From Ctenosaura bakeri (lineage: Eukaryota; Chordata; Lepidosauria; Squamata; Iguanidae): a DNA stretch of 64,000 nucleotides. The DNA is taken from positions 372,001-436,000 of the forward strand of contig CAOLHI010000415.1 in assembly GCA_948474755.1 (NCBI GenBank), read 5' to 3'. Each line of letters opens with the position of its first letter. Positions within the stretch are counted from its first letter, which is position 1. The notes below the pieces were generated by a model that made no database searches, was not told the origin of the DNA, and worked only from the letters and a program-made list of their open reading frames with translations. Positions 47,799-58,072 of this stretch are shown here, one piece after another. The translations under genes and the position numbers were made by a program.

Positions 47799-50700
47799 TT
47801 ACAAATTGTGGTCTCCTTGCTGGACCCCCAGGAGTTCCTCTGCGAGGCTGATGAGACTGTTTTCCTCCAAGGCAGCGACCAGTCTCTGGATCGTGGCTCT
47901 CTTACCCTCCGACTCGATAAACCTCAGGAGCAGCTGGTATGCTTGCTCGTAGAGACCCTCCCGTTCATACTCGATGGCTAAGTTGTCAATGGCGGGACCC
48001 CGGAGAGCGCGGCAGTTCACCTGCAGAGACCGCCCCACCTGCTTCCAGTTCTTGGACACCAGTTTGGCAAACTTCTGGTGGTCGTCTGGGGTGATTTTTC
48101 TGTTGACTTGGAAAAGGGAAACAGAAAACATACTTATTCTATATGCTATCTTAATAAATATTACAGTTTATTTATAAATACTGACTCGGCTGAGCAATAT
48201 GCAGTAGTTAAAGTAACACAGAAAACATGCTACCATAGAATCAGGAAGGGGTTCTAATTAAAAATTAGAAAATTAGGGAGCCCTGGTGGTGCAGGAGTTA
48301 AATGCCAGTACTGCAAGCCACAAGGTTGTGAGTTCGATCCTGCCCGGCTCCAAGGTTGACTCAGCCTTCCATCCTTCCGCAGGTCGGTAAAATGAGTACC
48401 CAGCTTGTTGGGGGCATGTATAGAAATGTTTCAAAATACGTGCTATTTGTAAGTTGTTCGCTGCCTTGATCCATATGGAGAGGCAGGATACAAATAAATA
48501 AATTAAATAAATAAATAAAAAATTGAAAATCCCCACCCTTTTATACAAAAGGGATGTTATAAGGGGAAGGTAGAGCTATCCGGTAAAGACAGGATGCCTT
48601 ATCACATTGGGAGAAAGAAGTAAGGGCCCATCACACAGAAAAACAAGCTACAGATGATACCAGTTGTTACATATTGCTGGGGAATTAGCAAATGATAAGT
48701 GTTTTGCTTTCTCAACCCTCTTCTATATTTAAAAAAAATATGTATACAGAGTGCCCCCTTGAGGTGATTTAAACAAATCTCTCTAGCTACCTTCTTAAAG
48801 TACAAAGTTGTGGATGCACAGATATAAATATTGGACTATTTCATCCTTGCATGTGAGGGTGAATAGCTTCCTCAGTTTTCTCCTTGGAGGAAAATGAATA
48901 TTTCTGCCTAGTTCTGCTCCAGTTTTCAAACATCTGCAGCATTTCACGAAGCTGTTCTGTGCAACAATACATACAGCAATAAAATTGATGCTTGCTAAGC
49001 TGCTGTTTTTTCCCATGAAAAAAGTTTTTCATTCAGAAAAAAAAACCTCACACAAAAAATTGAGAAATCTACTTTTGGTGGCAATTTGCAGGGTTTTGTA
49101 AACAAAAAAATTCCAAAAAAGCCAGATAAGTGTCTGGAAACAGTGCTATTTTTTTGCACAAAAAGAAAATATTCTATTTGTGCAAAACCCAGTTTTCATG
49201 CAGCAAAGCAATGTGTATTTCTGTGCAAAATAACTTCCTGAAACACTTCAGGATATGCAAAAATACTAGGCAAAAACTGCACAAAAATTTTGCCTCTATG
49301 TTTTTCTTCCTGACTTGGAACTGCTAGAAAACCCATTTTTCAGCTAGGAAATGAATAATAGCCAATATTCATTCTTTCTCTGTGTCTGTGTGTGTTGCCT
49401 CTGGTAACCAGTCCTCTTTCATGGTAGATTTCTTCCAATTAACTCTTTGAAACACTCACCAAATAGCTGATCCTGGAATGTAAAGGTATTACCCTGTGGC
49501 GAAGGCCTTGAAATCTCTAAGGAGCTGTAGGATGGAGGCAAAGAGTTCAAAGATGGAAGTGAAGAATCCAAGGATGGAAGCGAAGAATTCAGCAACTGGG
49601 GTGAAGAATTCGAAGAGGAACACCTTTGGTCACTGTTGCTGTTCTGACAACAATTCAGATTCTTGAGGGATTCCTCAAGCTCTTGGATTTCTTCATCCCT
49701 AATACGGTTAGGCTAAAATATAAATGCATGGGAGAGGGAGACTGAGATATGATTTTTAAAGCACCAAAGAGCAGTTCAGACAAAAATCAAAATCCACATT
49801 TGGATTTGTGGCAACCAACCAAAACAGCACAAAATTGTGCAAATTTTCCCATTCCCCAGAACTCTTCATCAAGAAGTCCTTTTTAAAAATACCATCTAGC
49901 TAGAAAAAGTGTCTGTTTGGAGTGTAAGGCCATTTCTGCCCCACACTGTTATAGTGTTATGATTCCACTTTCAACACCCTGTGGAATGCTGGGGTTTGCA
50001 GTTTAGGGAGAGGCATTTAGAATTCCCAGCCAGAGAGTTCTTTGGCCTCAGGAAAGTCCAAACCCCAGAATCCCACAGGATGTTGAAAGTGGAATAATAG
50101 CACTATAATAGTGTGGTGCAGAAATGGCCTCTGATGTTTCTTGGCCCCTTGCATCCCAGTGTTCATGTGTGAAATGTTGAACAATGCGGGAGGGGTTTTC
50201 ATGCACAGGGACTCAGGTTCCTCCAGAGATGGACTGGTGGGACAAAAGATACGACAGTGTGAAAACCACTGTGCTAAAACATACATACTAAACAAGTGAT
50301 ATAACACAAATCAGACCAAGTTGCTCTCCATCTGCAAAACCCAGGTCTTCTAGATGTAGAACCTGAGACCATCTGAGCATCAGATTTAATTTCCACACCC
50401 ACTAATGAGACAGTGATTTGGACAGAAATGCAATCCATCCACTCCATCACCTTTTCACGGAAGATGCACTCCAAGCACCGGTCCTCCTCTCTGATCATGG
50501 CGTCCAGCTTCTCAGCACCAGCTTTCAGCTCCATTTGGAGTGGGGGCTCACTGGCCATGGACAAGGAGACTCGGAGGTGCCTCTGGAGAGACTCCTGGAG
50601 GGCTCCTTCCCGGTAACTTTGCAGAAACTTCCTGCAGTTCTCCTCCTTAGAGAATTTGAGTTGGACGATCAGCTGGGGGTCACTGAGGTGCACCTTCAGC

Positions 50701-51463
50701 ATGTCTACCCCATTTAGATTTCCAGTGGAATCTGCAGGAAGAAGTGGAAAGAGGTTGGGAAAAGAAAGAGGACTGAACTTGGGTCATGATTCTCACTAAC
50801 CAGAATATCAGATGGCCGGTTTGTATTTGGACGACTAACCAGAATATCAGATGGCCGGTTTGTATTTGCCTGGCTGCTCTTTCCAGAGCCACAACTCAAG
50901 CCCAAAAGCATCTGCTTCACATGCAGAAGGTCCCAGTTTAAATCCTTGGCTTGACTACCATTAAATCCTTGGCATTGACTACCATTGGGAACAAAGCTAA
51001 TAGGCTTTAAGCATTTGTATGGAGGTACACCTTGCCAACACAGCCAGTGATGAGGGATGATGGGAATCACGATCTAACCACTTTAAAAAGGCCATTTGTT
51101 CTCTGTTCTTGGTTTAAAGCTTCTCCACACAAGAGAGAAACTGACACCCAGACAGTGCCCACGAGCAGAATTTGTTTTGGCAAGCACAGCCAGGAAGATT
51201 ACTTGTTCCAAGGGCAAGAGTCCAGTCATAGGGGTGTTGAAAAACAACATGCAAATATTATTGCAGAGCTGCTGGTCTGACAGACTGGTGCCAAGAGTTG
51301 CACCCACACAAGCAGACCTACCCGCCAATGCCAGCTTGAATGCTTTGAACACGCTTGGCCTCTGCTGGGGGTTTCCATAGAGCATGGGCAGAAGGACCTT
51401 TTCGGATGTCGACTGGACAAAGAGGTAAGCACTTCCCACCCAGATAGTAGGGCTGTCTCCCAT
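47799..51463 (-). CDS. TRADD: TRADD, TNFRSF1A-associated via death domain adaptor
   Basis: Four coding exons on the minus strand: 51463-51322, 50731-50451, 49712-49460 and 48106-47799 (TAA at 47801-47799), with consensus AG/GT borders and phases that join to 327 codons (human 312). Residues 1-141 form the N-terminal TRAF2-binding domain ([33 protein letters not shown]). Residues 142-225 are a linker starting [16 protein letters not shown] and then Ser-rich. Residues about 226-320 are the death domain ([48 protein letters not shown]). TRADD is the cytosolic adaptor that binds the TNFR1 death domain and recruits TRAF2, RIPK1 and FADD. The start is chosen at 51463 because it directly precedes the conserved domain, has A at -3 and G at +4, and follows an acceptor at 51475. 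The linker contains a 21-bp repeat expansion. Confidence 0.95.
48273..48530 (+). repeat. tRNA-derived SINE, full length
   Basis: 'gggagccctggtggtgcagg' head, GAGTTCGATCC B box at 48330-48340, body through 'aggtcggtaaaatgagtacc', tail (AAAT)n to 48520. It sits in the last TRADD intron in antisense orientation to the gene. Confidence 0.85.
49531..49614 (-). repeat. In-frame 21-bp tandem repeat in TRADD exon 3
   Basis: Four consecutive 21-bp units (49531-49551, 49552-49572, 49573-49593, 49594-49614), the middle two differing at only a few bases, encode heptapeptides of the form L-N/D-S-S-L-P-S. They make up the Ser-rich linker between the N-terminal and death domains. Confidence 0.85.
49928..50129. 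mobile_element. Foldback element, copy 7
   Basis: GGCCATTTCTGCCC to CAGAAATGGCC with inverted arms and the longer central region seen in copies 1, 3 and 8. It lies in the TRADD intron between exons 2 and 3. Left flank TAA; the right flank does not match. Confidence 0.85.
50795..50868. repeat. Tandem duplication, 39-bp period
   Basis: Two copies of a 35-bp identical unit starting 'actaaccagaatatcagatg' at 50795 and 50834, in the first coding intron of TRADD. A second local duplication with about 24-bp period ('ttaaatccttggc', 'ttgactaccatt') lies at 50937-50985, after a tRNA-like SINE head at 50875-50945. Confidence 0.85.
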
Positions 51464-52170
51464 CTTTGTGTCTCCTAACAGAAAACAAAGCAAAATATAT
51501 ATAAAAAACAAGTCATAACTTACTGGGCCATTCCAACATTGCTTCATCTACGCAGGAATTAAATTTCCACAAATTAAATTTCCACAAACTGAATTCTAGT
51601 CATGTCTGCTCCTCCACCACCACTTCCATCAATCTGTCCCTTGCTCTTTCCTCCCACGTGTTTGCTATACATAATGAGATTTTTATTTGCTTGTTTATAT
51701 TAGAGGTGGGGACAAGCTGTGAGCTGGAGAGCATTTCTTCTTCTTCTTCTTTTTTTGGCATCTCTCGAGCAAGGGCAATACTGTCTTTTCTAGTGAGTCA
51801 TGTCTTCTCATAAGAAGCCACCTTGGTTTCTAGGGAGAATTCAGGCTTGATTGGCTCCAAGACCCCATTCATTGGCTTTTTTTTAGCAGTCTACTGCATC
51901 CATAGAAATCTACTTTAGCACTACATTTTGAATGAGTTGATTTTCTCCTTATCAGCTTTATTCACTGTCCAGCTTTCACAACCATTAATAGAAACTGGAA
52001 AAGCAATGGCATGGACAATTCTAATTTTAATATTCAATGATGTACATTTACACTTGGTGATCTTGTCTAGTTCCTTCACAGATGCCTTCCAAGTCCTAGC
52101 CTTCTTCTGATTTCTTGACTACAGTCTCCATTCTGATTAATGACTGAGTCAAACTATGGAAAATTTTGAA
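51464..52170 (-). other. TRADD 5' UTR piece and upstream intron
   Basis: The acceptor TGTTAG at 51480-51475 puts 11 untranslated bases (51474-51464) before the TRADD start, so a further untranslated exon must lie upstream, plausibly in the CpG-rich region beyond 54.4 kb. No other feature is recognised in this stretch except a (TTC)n run at 51738-51752. Confidence 0.6.
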
Positions 52171-52173
52171 CTA

Positions 52174-52549
52174 CAGTCGTCCCTCCACATTCGCTAGGGT
52201 TAGGGGCACAGGACCGCCATGAAAGTGGGAAAACCATGAATAATTCTAGGCCCTCCCAAACCATATTTAAGACAAAAAAAAGTACAATCACTATATTCAA
52301 CCCACCACGGATTCCGTTAGGGCATCAGGGTTCCTCCACAAAGCAGAAGTGGGGGCCTGGTGGGGCTTCCTGCCACCTCGACAGCTGCCCCACACCCTTT
52401 TTAATAGGGATTTACAAGCCTCGTTTGCAGTTTCTCAGTCCCACGAGGCTTGCAGTCCCTATTAAAAATGGCACAGGGAGGTGACAGCAAATAATCTGTG
52501 AATGATCAAATCCGCAAAAGTGAAACCCACAAATGTGGAGGGCTGACTG
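52174..52549. mobile_element. Tigger-like non-autonomous transposon, TA duplication
   Basis: CAGTCGTCCCTCCACATTCG at the left, inverted AATGTGGAGGGCTGACTG at the right, TA at 52172-52173 and 52550-52551. The interior has an inverted repeat around 'acaagcctcgtttgcag' and its complement (about 52413-52460). Confidence 0.85.
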
Positions 52550-52962
52550 TAAATCAAGGTCTTCATCGTCTGCTTTGAGGTTGTGTAGACCACCTGTGGT
52601 CATTATTTTTGTTTTTGCAATCTTCAGCTGCAAACCGGTCTTTGCACTTCCTGCCTTGACTTTCTTCTGGAATCGTTCCACTCTCATTCATAAGATCACC
52701 ATAATCAAAGCTGACACAATGAACAAAATGCAGGCAACAAAATATCCTGGGCTGACACTGGCTACTGTTCAACAGGAGAACCTCAAAGGACAGCGGCTCA
52801 CTGTTTACAAACACTGGACCAGGGATGCAAAGTTAAGACATTTTAAGCACCTACCCATCAGCTTTTGCACACATTGCCTCTTTCAAGCTTAGCTCAGTCA
52901 ATGGTGAGGAATGCTGGGAGTTAGAGTCCAACATCTTGAGGGCCACATGGTTCCCACGACCG

Positions 52963-53390
52963 GTGTTGTGTGCCTTCAAGCTGTTTCCAACTTAGGGCAA
53001 ATCTATCACAGGGTTTTCTTGGCAAGCTTTGTTCAGAGGGGACTTTGCCATTGTCTTCCTCTGAGGCTGAGAGACTGTGGCCACTTCCGCACTACACTGT
53101 TATAGTGCTATTATTCCACTTTCAAAGTCCTGTAGTATTCTGGGATTTGTAGATTAGGGAGGCCAAATTGCTCTCTGGCTGTGAATCCTAAAGGCCCCTG
53201 CCTAAACAGCAAACCCCAGAATGCCATAGGATGCTGAAAGTGGAATAATAGCACTATAAAAGTGTAGTGCAGAAATGGCCTGTGACTTGCCCAACATCAT
53301 CCAGTGGGTTTCCAGGGCCGAACAGGGATTGGAAGACTAATCTCTAGAGTCCCAGTCCAGAACTAAAACTGCTGCATTGCACTGGCTCTC
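52963..53390 (-). repeat. ACA-tail family SINE interrupted by a foldback element
   Basis: Tail half 52963-53078 ('gtgtgccttcaagctgtttcc', 'aggctgagagactgt') and head half 53281-53390 ('tgtgacttgcccaacatc') join as in uninterrupted copies. The foldback copy 8 lies between. Confidence 0.85.
53079..53280. mobile_element. Foldback element, copy 8, TSD TGT
   Basis: GGCCACTTCCGCAC to GCAGAAATGGCC, with TGT at 53076-53078 and 53281-53283. The host SINE gives the empty site: single TGT between 'gagac' and 'gacttgccc'. Confidence 0.92.
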
Positions 53391-53629
53391 ATATTCCCAC
53401 ATTGCAAAGCCTAAAACAACATTTCCAGACGCTTGGGCCTACGGAGTTTGTTCGCTGTTCACCATGGGCTATTTGACTGAGGCTAATGGGGATGTAATAT
53501 AACCCAGTTGGAGCAACCTGAATTAGGGAAAATTATATACATTAGGAAACATTATGTACTTTCAACTCTAAAACAAGAGTACACAGCAGCTAACAGTGGG
53601 AATCCTGACCCAAGGAGTCCCAGATTTAA

Positions 53630-53791
53630 GGCCATTTCCGCACCAGTCTGTTACAATGCTATTATTCCACTTTCAACATCCTCTGGAATCCTGGGGTTTG
53701 CAGTTTAGGGAGGGGCCTCCAACCCCAGGATTCCATAGGCATTGGAAAGTGGAATAATAGCACTATAATGGGCTAGTGAGGAAATTTGGCC
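53630..53791. mobile_element. Foldback element, copy 9, TSD TAA
   Basis: GGCCATTTCCGCAC to GAAATTTGGCC with short central loop; TAA at 53627-53629 and 53792-53794. Confidence 0.9.
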
Positions 53792-54209
53792 TAAGTTTTG
53801 CTTGAGACCCAAACTCAGCCAAGCCACTATTTCCATACATCCATTCTCTTTACACCAAACTCATAACAACACAGATCCACCTTCCACTTTGTTGTGAACA
53901 CTGTTGAAACAGAAGATGTGAAACGTTCAAAATCCCATTGAGATCTATTTTTTAAAAAACAAAAAATCTTAGATTTTAAGTACTCTTTATAAAACTGCAC
54001 CTTTCATTTTTCTGGTTTGCGACCTCTTCTCAGTGGGGCAAGAGCCGACCTGCTTCGGCAGGTGGCTTTTATTCTGGGATCACCGATTTTCCCCAAGCCA
54101 AATCCAGGGGTCTAAACATAGGAGTTCCCAAAAGGGTTTAAAGAGGCGTCCAGAAAGAACTGGAGAAATACGGGGACGTTTTACTTCTCCCCTAAAAGAC
54201 CCCCTTCCA

Positions 54210-54377
54210 GGCCTTTTCCGCACGACACTCTTATAGCGCGATTATTCCACTTTCAACCTCCGAGGGAATCCTGGGGTTTGCAGCTTCGAGAGGGGCCAGC
54301 CGGAACTGCAAACCCCAAGATTCCCTAGGAGGCTGAAAGTGGAATCATCGCGCTCTAAGAGTGTCGTGCGTAAAAAG
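54210..54377. mobile_element. Foldback element, copy 10, CpG-rich version
   Basis: Inverted arms with the usual blocks, but with unusually many CpGs ('cacgacactcttatagcgcg' and its mirror) and decayed ends (GGCCTTTTCCGCAC, GTGCGTAAAAAGAGT). It adjoins the CpG-rich region, so its CpGs may have been protected from decay. Confidence 0.85.
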
Positions 54378-54609
54378 AGTCCCAAAGGCGTGATGAAAGC
54401 GCGATAAAAAAACCAAGAGGGTCCCACCAATCCCAGAAAAGAAAAGAAAAAAACTCATCTTGCCTTGCAAACCTAGACGCAAAGAGGGGGAAAAGACTCC
54501 GATTCCCGGAATAAAACTTTTTGCCGCATCAGCCGCTTCCCGGAACGCGCAAAGGCGAAACTTTTGCTCCAAGAAGCGCGGGCGCGGAAGGAACTTTGCG
54601 GGGCTCCTG

Positions 54610-54675
54610 GGCCTACAAATCCCATCAGCCCTTGCAGGCCAGACCCATGGGAAGGGATTCTGGGGATCGTAGGCC
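54610..54675. repeat. 'actacaaatccca' dispersed repeat inside the CpG region
   Basis: 'ggcctacaaatcccatcagc' and, 50 bases on, the inverted 'gggattctggggatcgtagg' form the short palindromic repeat seen elsewhere (25510, 14844). Each arm resembles a ZNF143 site, but the origin is a repeat. Confidence 0.55.
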
Positions 54676-54962
54676 AAAAAAGCCTCTGATCGGCCCAACA
54701 GTCCCCTCCCCGTCCCTCGATCGCCTTCGAATGGGAGAAACGGACGCATGCTGAGCGCTTCCTCTCTCCTCCTTCTTCCTCCTTTGCCGGGGGAGGCGGA
54801 GTATTTTTTCTTTCTTTCTCGCACAAAAAGAAATTATATGGTATGGGACAACTCTTTTCTACTCCCCTGGGGTGCATTTCCTGCCTCCTTCCCTTTGATG
54901 CCATCTTTCCACATTCCACATTTTTTGGGGGGATGAAACTCTCGGCCCTACAAGGGATTCTT

Positions 54963-55019
54963 GGAGTGCAACTCCCAGCAGCCACAGCCCACGGGGAGGC
55001 ATGCTGGGAATTGCAGTCC
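54963..55019. promoter_or_regulatory. Facing pair of ZNF143-like motifs
   Basis: 'gagtgcaactcccagcagcc' on the plus strand and 'ggactgcaattcccagcatg' on the minus strand face each other across about 20 bases. The second fits the ZNF143/STAF consensus (ACTACAATTCCCAGCATGC) at most positions. Its palindromic layout suggests derivation from the dispersed repeat at 54610. Confidence 0.45.
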
Positions 55020-55757
55020 GGCAAGATCTGGCCGGGGCCACCTGGTTTCTAAAGAGAGGAGCACAGCAAAGCTCATTGGTTGGGGCCAGCAAAGCTTCAG
55101 AGCTTGGAAAAGTTACTTTTTAGAATGTCACGAAGGTGGGCCAAGGGAGGGTTGGACTAGATGGCCTTTGCAGGTGACTATGAATCAAGGGGGGAGTGGG
55201 AAACTCTACACTCAGGTATGTCTCATTGACTCGGCGAGTCTGCTCCAAGAAGATCCCTGGATCTGAGGACTCCCTGGATATCCCACGCCCAAAAAGAGTA
55301 ACTTTTCCAAGCCCTTCCCTTGCAAAGCGCAGCGATCCCACGCAACTTTTGCAAAACTCACTCGTGTCTCCTTTCTTCCTTCCCCGGCCGCCCTTCCTGC
55401 GCCTCCAAAGCGAGCGACGGAGCTTCCGTCTTTGCGCATTAAAAGCAATGGGCAGGCACTGGGGACACACGCGTCCACACGTTGCATTTTTTTCTTGTCA
55501 CGTGTCTGTTAAAGGACCTGATTCTCCCTTCCCCGCACGCCGTGCCAGGGCGGCTGCTCTGCCCCCAGCCCCAAATTTAAGGCTTGGAAAGGATGTACTG
55601 GATTTGTCTCCCATGGCGATGAATGAAATCCATCAGCGACACCCATTCATGCCTATGGGAGTGGGACACCTCCTCCTCCTCCCAAGCTGTGAAAGCGAAA
55701 GTCCTCTCCATTCATGGTTTTTTCCCCAGAGTCAATGATGACTGGGCGAGGGGCCTG

Positions 55758-55957
55758 CCAATCATGGCAAGCTGCCTGTTTCTAGTGGGCGTCTGGGGAG
55801 GAGGGAGCGCAAAGGTCCCTCCCCCTCTTCACTGGGAGGTTCAGCCAGCCAATCAGAGGAGGCTTTCATCATCTTCTTCTTCATCATCATCATCAGCCGT
55901 GTGTCTTTCTTAAGGCCAGTGAGAGTGGGGACCGAGGGTATCCCTGTCTGATCCCAG
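55758..55957 (+). promoter_or_regulatory. Candidate rightward promoter and untranslated first exon (FBXL8 by synteny)
   Basis: CCAAT boxes at 55758-55762 and 55849-55853 are followed by a strong splice donor CCCAG|GTAAGT with the GT at 55958. No ORF of note precedes it, as expected for an untranslated exon. In human the gene divergent from TRADD is FBXL8; no FBXL8 coding sequence is found up to 64000, so the identity is inferred. Confidence 0.35.
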
Positions 55958-56027
55958 GTAAGTGAAGTGGACATCAGGGAAGGAAGACAAAAAGCAGGAT
56001 AGCTCATTTCCACATTAGGCTGTTAGA

Positions 56028-56100
56028 GGCCATTTCCGCACTAGCCTGTTATAGCGCTATGATTCCACTTTCAACATCCTATGGAATCCTGGGGTTTGCA
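56028..56100. mobile_element. Foldback element, solo left arm (copy 11)
   Basis: GGCCATTTCCGCACTAGCCT arm up to 'ctggggtttgca', then an abrupt switch to unrelated sequence. Directly before it (56003-56027) is a second, truncated left terminus ('ctcatttccacattaggctg'). Confidence 0.8.
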
Positions 56101-56148
56101 GGTCACCTCTATCCAACTCTATTGCTACCTCTCCTGTTAGCTTTCTTG

Positions 56149-56704
56149 GGCCATTTCCGCACTAGACTGTTATAGTGCTATGATTCCACTTTCAACATCC
56201 TTTTAGGCCCCTCCCAAAACTGCAAACCCCAGGATTCCATAGGATGTTGATAGTGCCCTATGAGGATAGACTTAGAGAGCTGGGTATGTTTAGTCTGCAG
56301 AAGAGAAGGTTAAGAGGGGACATGAAAGCCATGTTTAAATATTTGAAGGGATGCCACGTGGAGGAGGGAGAGGGCTTGTTTTCTGCTGCTCCAGAGACCA
56401 GGACAAGGAGCAATGGATTCAAGCTGCAGGAAAGGAGATTCCACCTGAACCTCAGGAAGACCTTCCTGACCGTCAGGGCTGTCCGGCAATGGAATCTGCT
56501 GCCTTGGAGTGTGGTGGAGTCTCCTTCCTTGGAGGTTTTTAAGCAGAGGCTGGATGGCCATCTGTCCAAGGGAGTGCTTTGAGGGTGTTCCTGCATGGCA
56601 GGGGGTTGGACTGGATGGCCCCTGGGGTCTCTTCCAAGTCTACATTTCTATGATTCTATGATTCTATGAATCATAGCGCTATAACAGGCTAGTGCTGAAA
56701 TGGC
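56149..56704. mobile_element. Foldback element (copy 12) split by a CR1 insertion
   Basis: Left arm 56149-56200, right arm 56206-56250, and the missing right terminus reappears at 56667-56704 ('aatcatagcgctataacagg' to GCTGAAATGGCC). CR1 occupies the gap, so it inserted later into the right arm. Confidence 0.8.
56251..56668 (+). mobile_element. CR1 LINE 3' fragment, nested in a foldback
   Basis: An open 112-codon frame matches the CR1 ORF2 end ([20 protein letters not shown] to FKQRLDGHLSKGVL) and is followed by the 3' tail of repeated ATTCTATG units (56646-56668). Intact to the last codon, suggesting a rather young insertion. Confidence 0.92.
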
Positions 56705-58072
56705 CATAGTCCCCTGACTTTTAGCCAGATCTCCTTAAATAGTGCTCTTGGTGTGGTCTAGTCTTCTCATCCTGTGCTCTCCCATGCAGGGCTGCCCTGC
56801 CTTGAAGACGAACGGACCCATGGCCTCAGGCAGCAGATAATGATAGGTGGCAGCAAGGTGCTGGAGGAGCAAGCTGTGTGCCATGCAACTTGCCCCTGCC
56901 TTCTAAGCTGCCCTCTTTGAGGTGGCGGGATGAATCTCTCTCATCTCCAGCGTTGGCTTTCGTACACCCCCCGAGAGGACGTTGCTGCCTTGTTCTTTAC
57001 CTCAGGCAGCAAAATGTCTTGAGTTTCCCCGATCCCTGTATGGTTGTCTGTTCTGTCCCTCCACCAGCAGGCAAAGCCTATAGAATTGAGGGCTTTGCAA
57101 GAAATGGATGTAAGAGCTGTGTTCTTTTAAACTGCATTGTCTAATTGTTTTTAAATCTTTTTTTAAACTGTATGTTTTTAATTATCTTGTAATCTTTTGA
57201 CTGCCATGGTAAAAAGGAGGGATGATGATGGTGATGATGATGGGAAAAGACAGCTTGTGATATCCGCAACCACAATAACTGGCTTGGCTTTGGAATTAAA
57301 AACAAATCCACTCGAGAGAAAGAATAAAATGTTGCCAGAAAATAATTCAGAACAACAGAAACATTGTTTGGAAAAATCAAGAAATCCTCTGAGAGTCACA
57401 GTAACAAATATTGCAACGTCCCAAAGCAGAGTGGCTTACAAATAGCTTTAAAACAAGCAAAACAGTTTAAAAACAATAAAATACAATTTTTAAATTAGCT
57501 AAAACACATTAAACGTCATAATGAGTGAATGGAGTAAAGGGTCTCAGATTTTTTTTACAAAAAGCACGTTCTTACATCAATATAGTCATTCCTAATATTT
57601 ACCTTTTTTAAATCCCATCTTTCCTATGATACGGTTTAAAGCAGTTCAGAGCAGGCAATGGAGTTTACTGCGGAAAATCACGACACCTAGCAGGAATTCT
57701 GATTTTTCTGGCCAAAAAGGAGGCAACTCTACTCTGACTTAGGAGTGCAGCTAGTTTCTATGAACTCTGCTCTCCAGCTTAGTGCAACATTCTTTATTGA
57801 TATAATTCTTCCTCAGTTTCGGACATACGATTAAACTTATCCTGAACCTATAGAAACCAAACCCAAATCCTGCATGTGCCCCTTTCTATACTGCCTTTAC
57901 CTCCAAGCTGTGGAAATCGTTCACTTCCCTTTTGAGACGCAAATAGAGACAAACACAGCTATCTCTTTTTGGAAACTTTTTTTGCCTTCTGCTGAGCTGA
58001 TCTGCTGCCCTTTAACAGACCCTCACACAGAGAAGCTACACTCACACTTTTAGCTTCTGCCGCTTAGCAGGA
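56705..58072. other. Unassigned sequence, includes an A/T-rich dispersed repeat
   Basis: 57420-57690 resembles the repeat near 400-600 ('cagagtggcttacaaatag', TTAAA runs). (GAT)n-like sequence lies at 57221-57242. No coding exon is recognised. Confidence 0.4.

Larger units (their letters stand above)
54470..55570. promoter_or_regulatory. CpG-island-like promoter region 5' of TRADD
   Basis: CpG dinucleotides are dense here (for example 54525-54605, 54715-54750, 55380-55440, 55480-55560) and rare elsewhere in the window. A CACGTG E-box lies at 55499-55504 and an inverted CCAAT box (ATTGG) at 55075-55079, suited to leftward transcription into TRADD. Long frames on both strands (159, 183 and 180 codons) are a by-product of base composition. 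The untranslated TRADD exon cannot be placed exactly. Confidence 0.65.

Noticed and set aside
48273..48350. A tRNA gene
   Set aside because: It has A- and B-box-like sequence but no acceptor-stem pairing, and is attached to a SINE body and (AAAT)n tail shared with 7761-7997.
51083..51547. Full 154-codon frame as the TRADD N-terminus
   Set aside because: Residues before the ATG at 51463 read through the splice acceptor into intron, and those after 51322 read past the GTAGGT donor; only 51463-51322 matches TRADD.
54610..54675. Independent ZNF143 site cluster
   Set aside because: The arms match a short dispersed palindromic repeat present at many other places in the window, so multiplicity alone is not evidence for a regulatory cluster.
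54345..55738. Frames of 159, 183 and 180 codons on both strands
   Set aside because: They overlap each other in a CpG-rich region where stop codons are rare. No recognised domain, and the region is better explained as a promoter.
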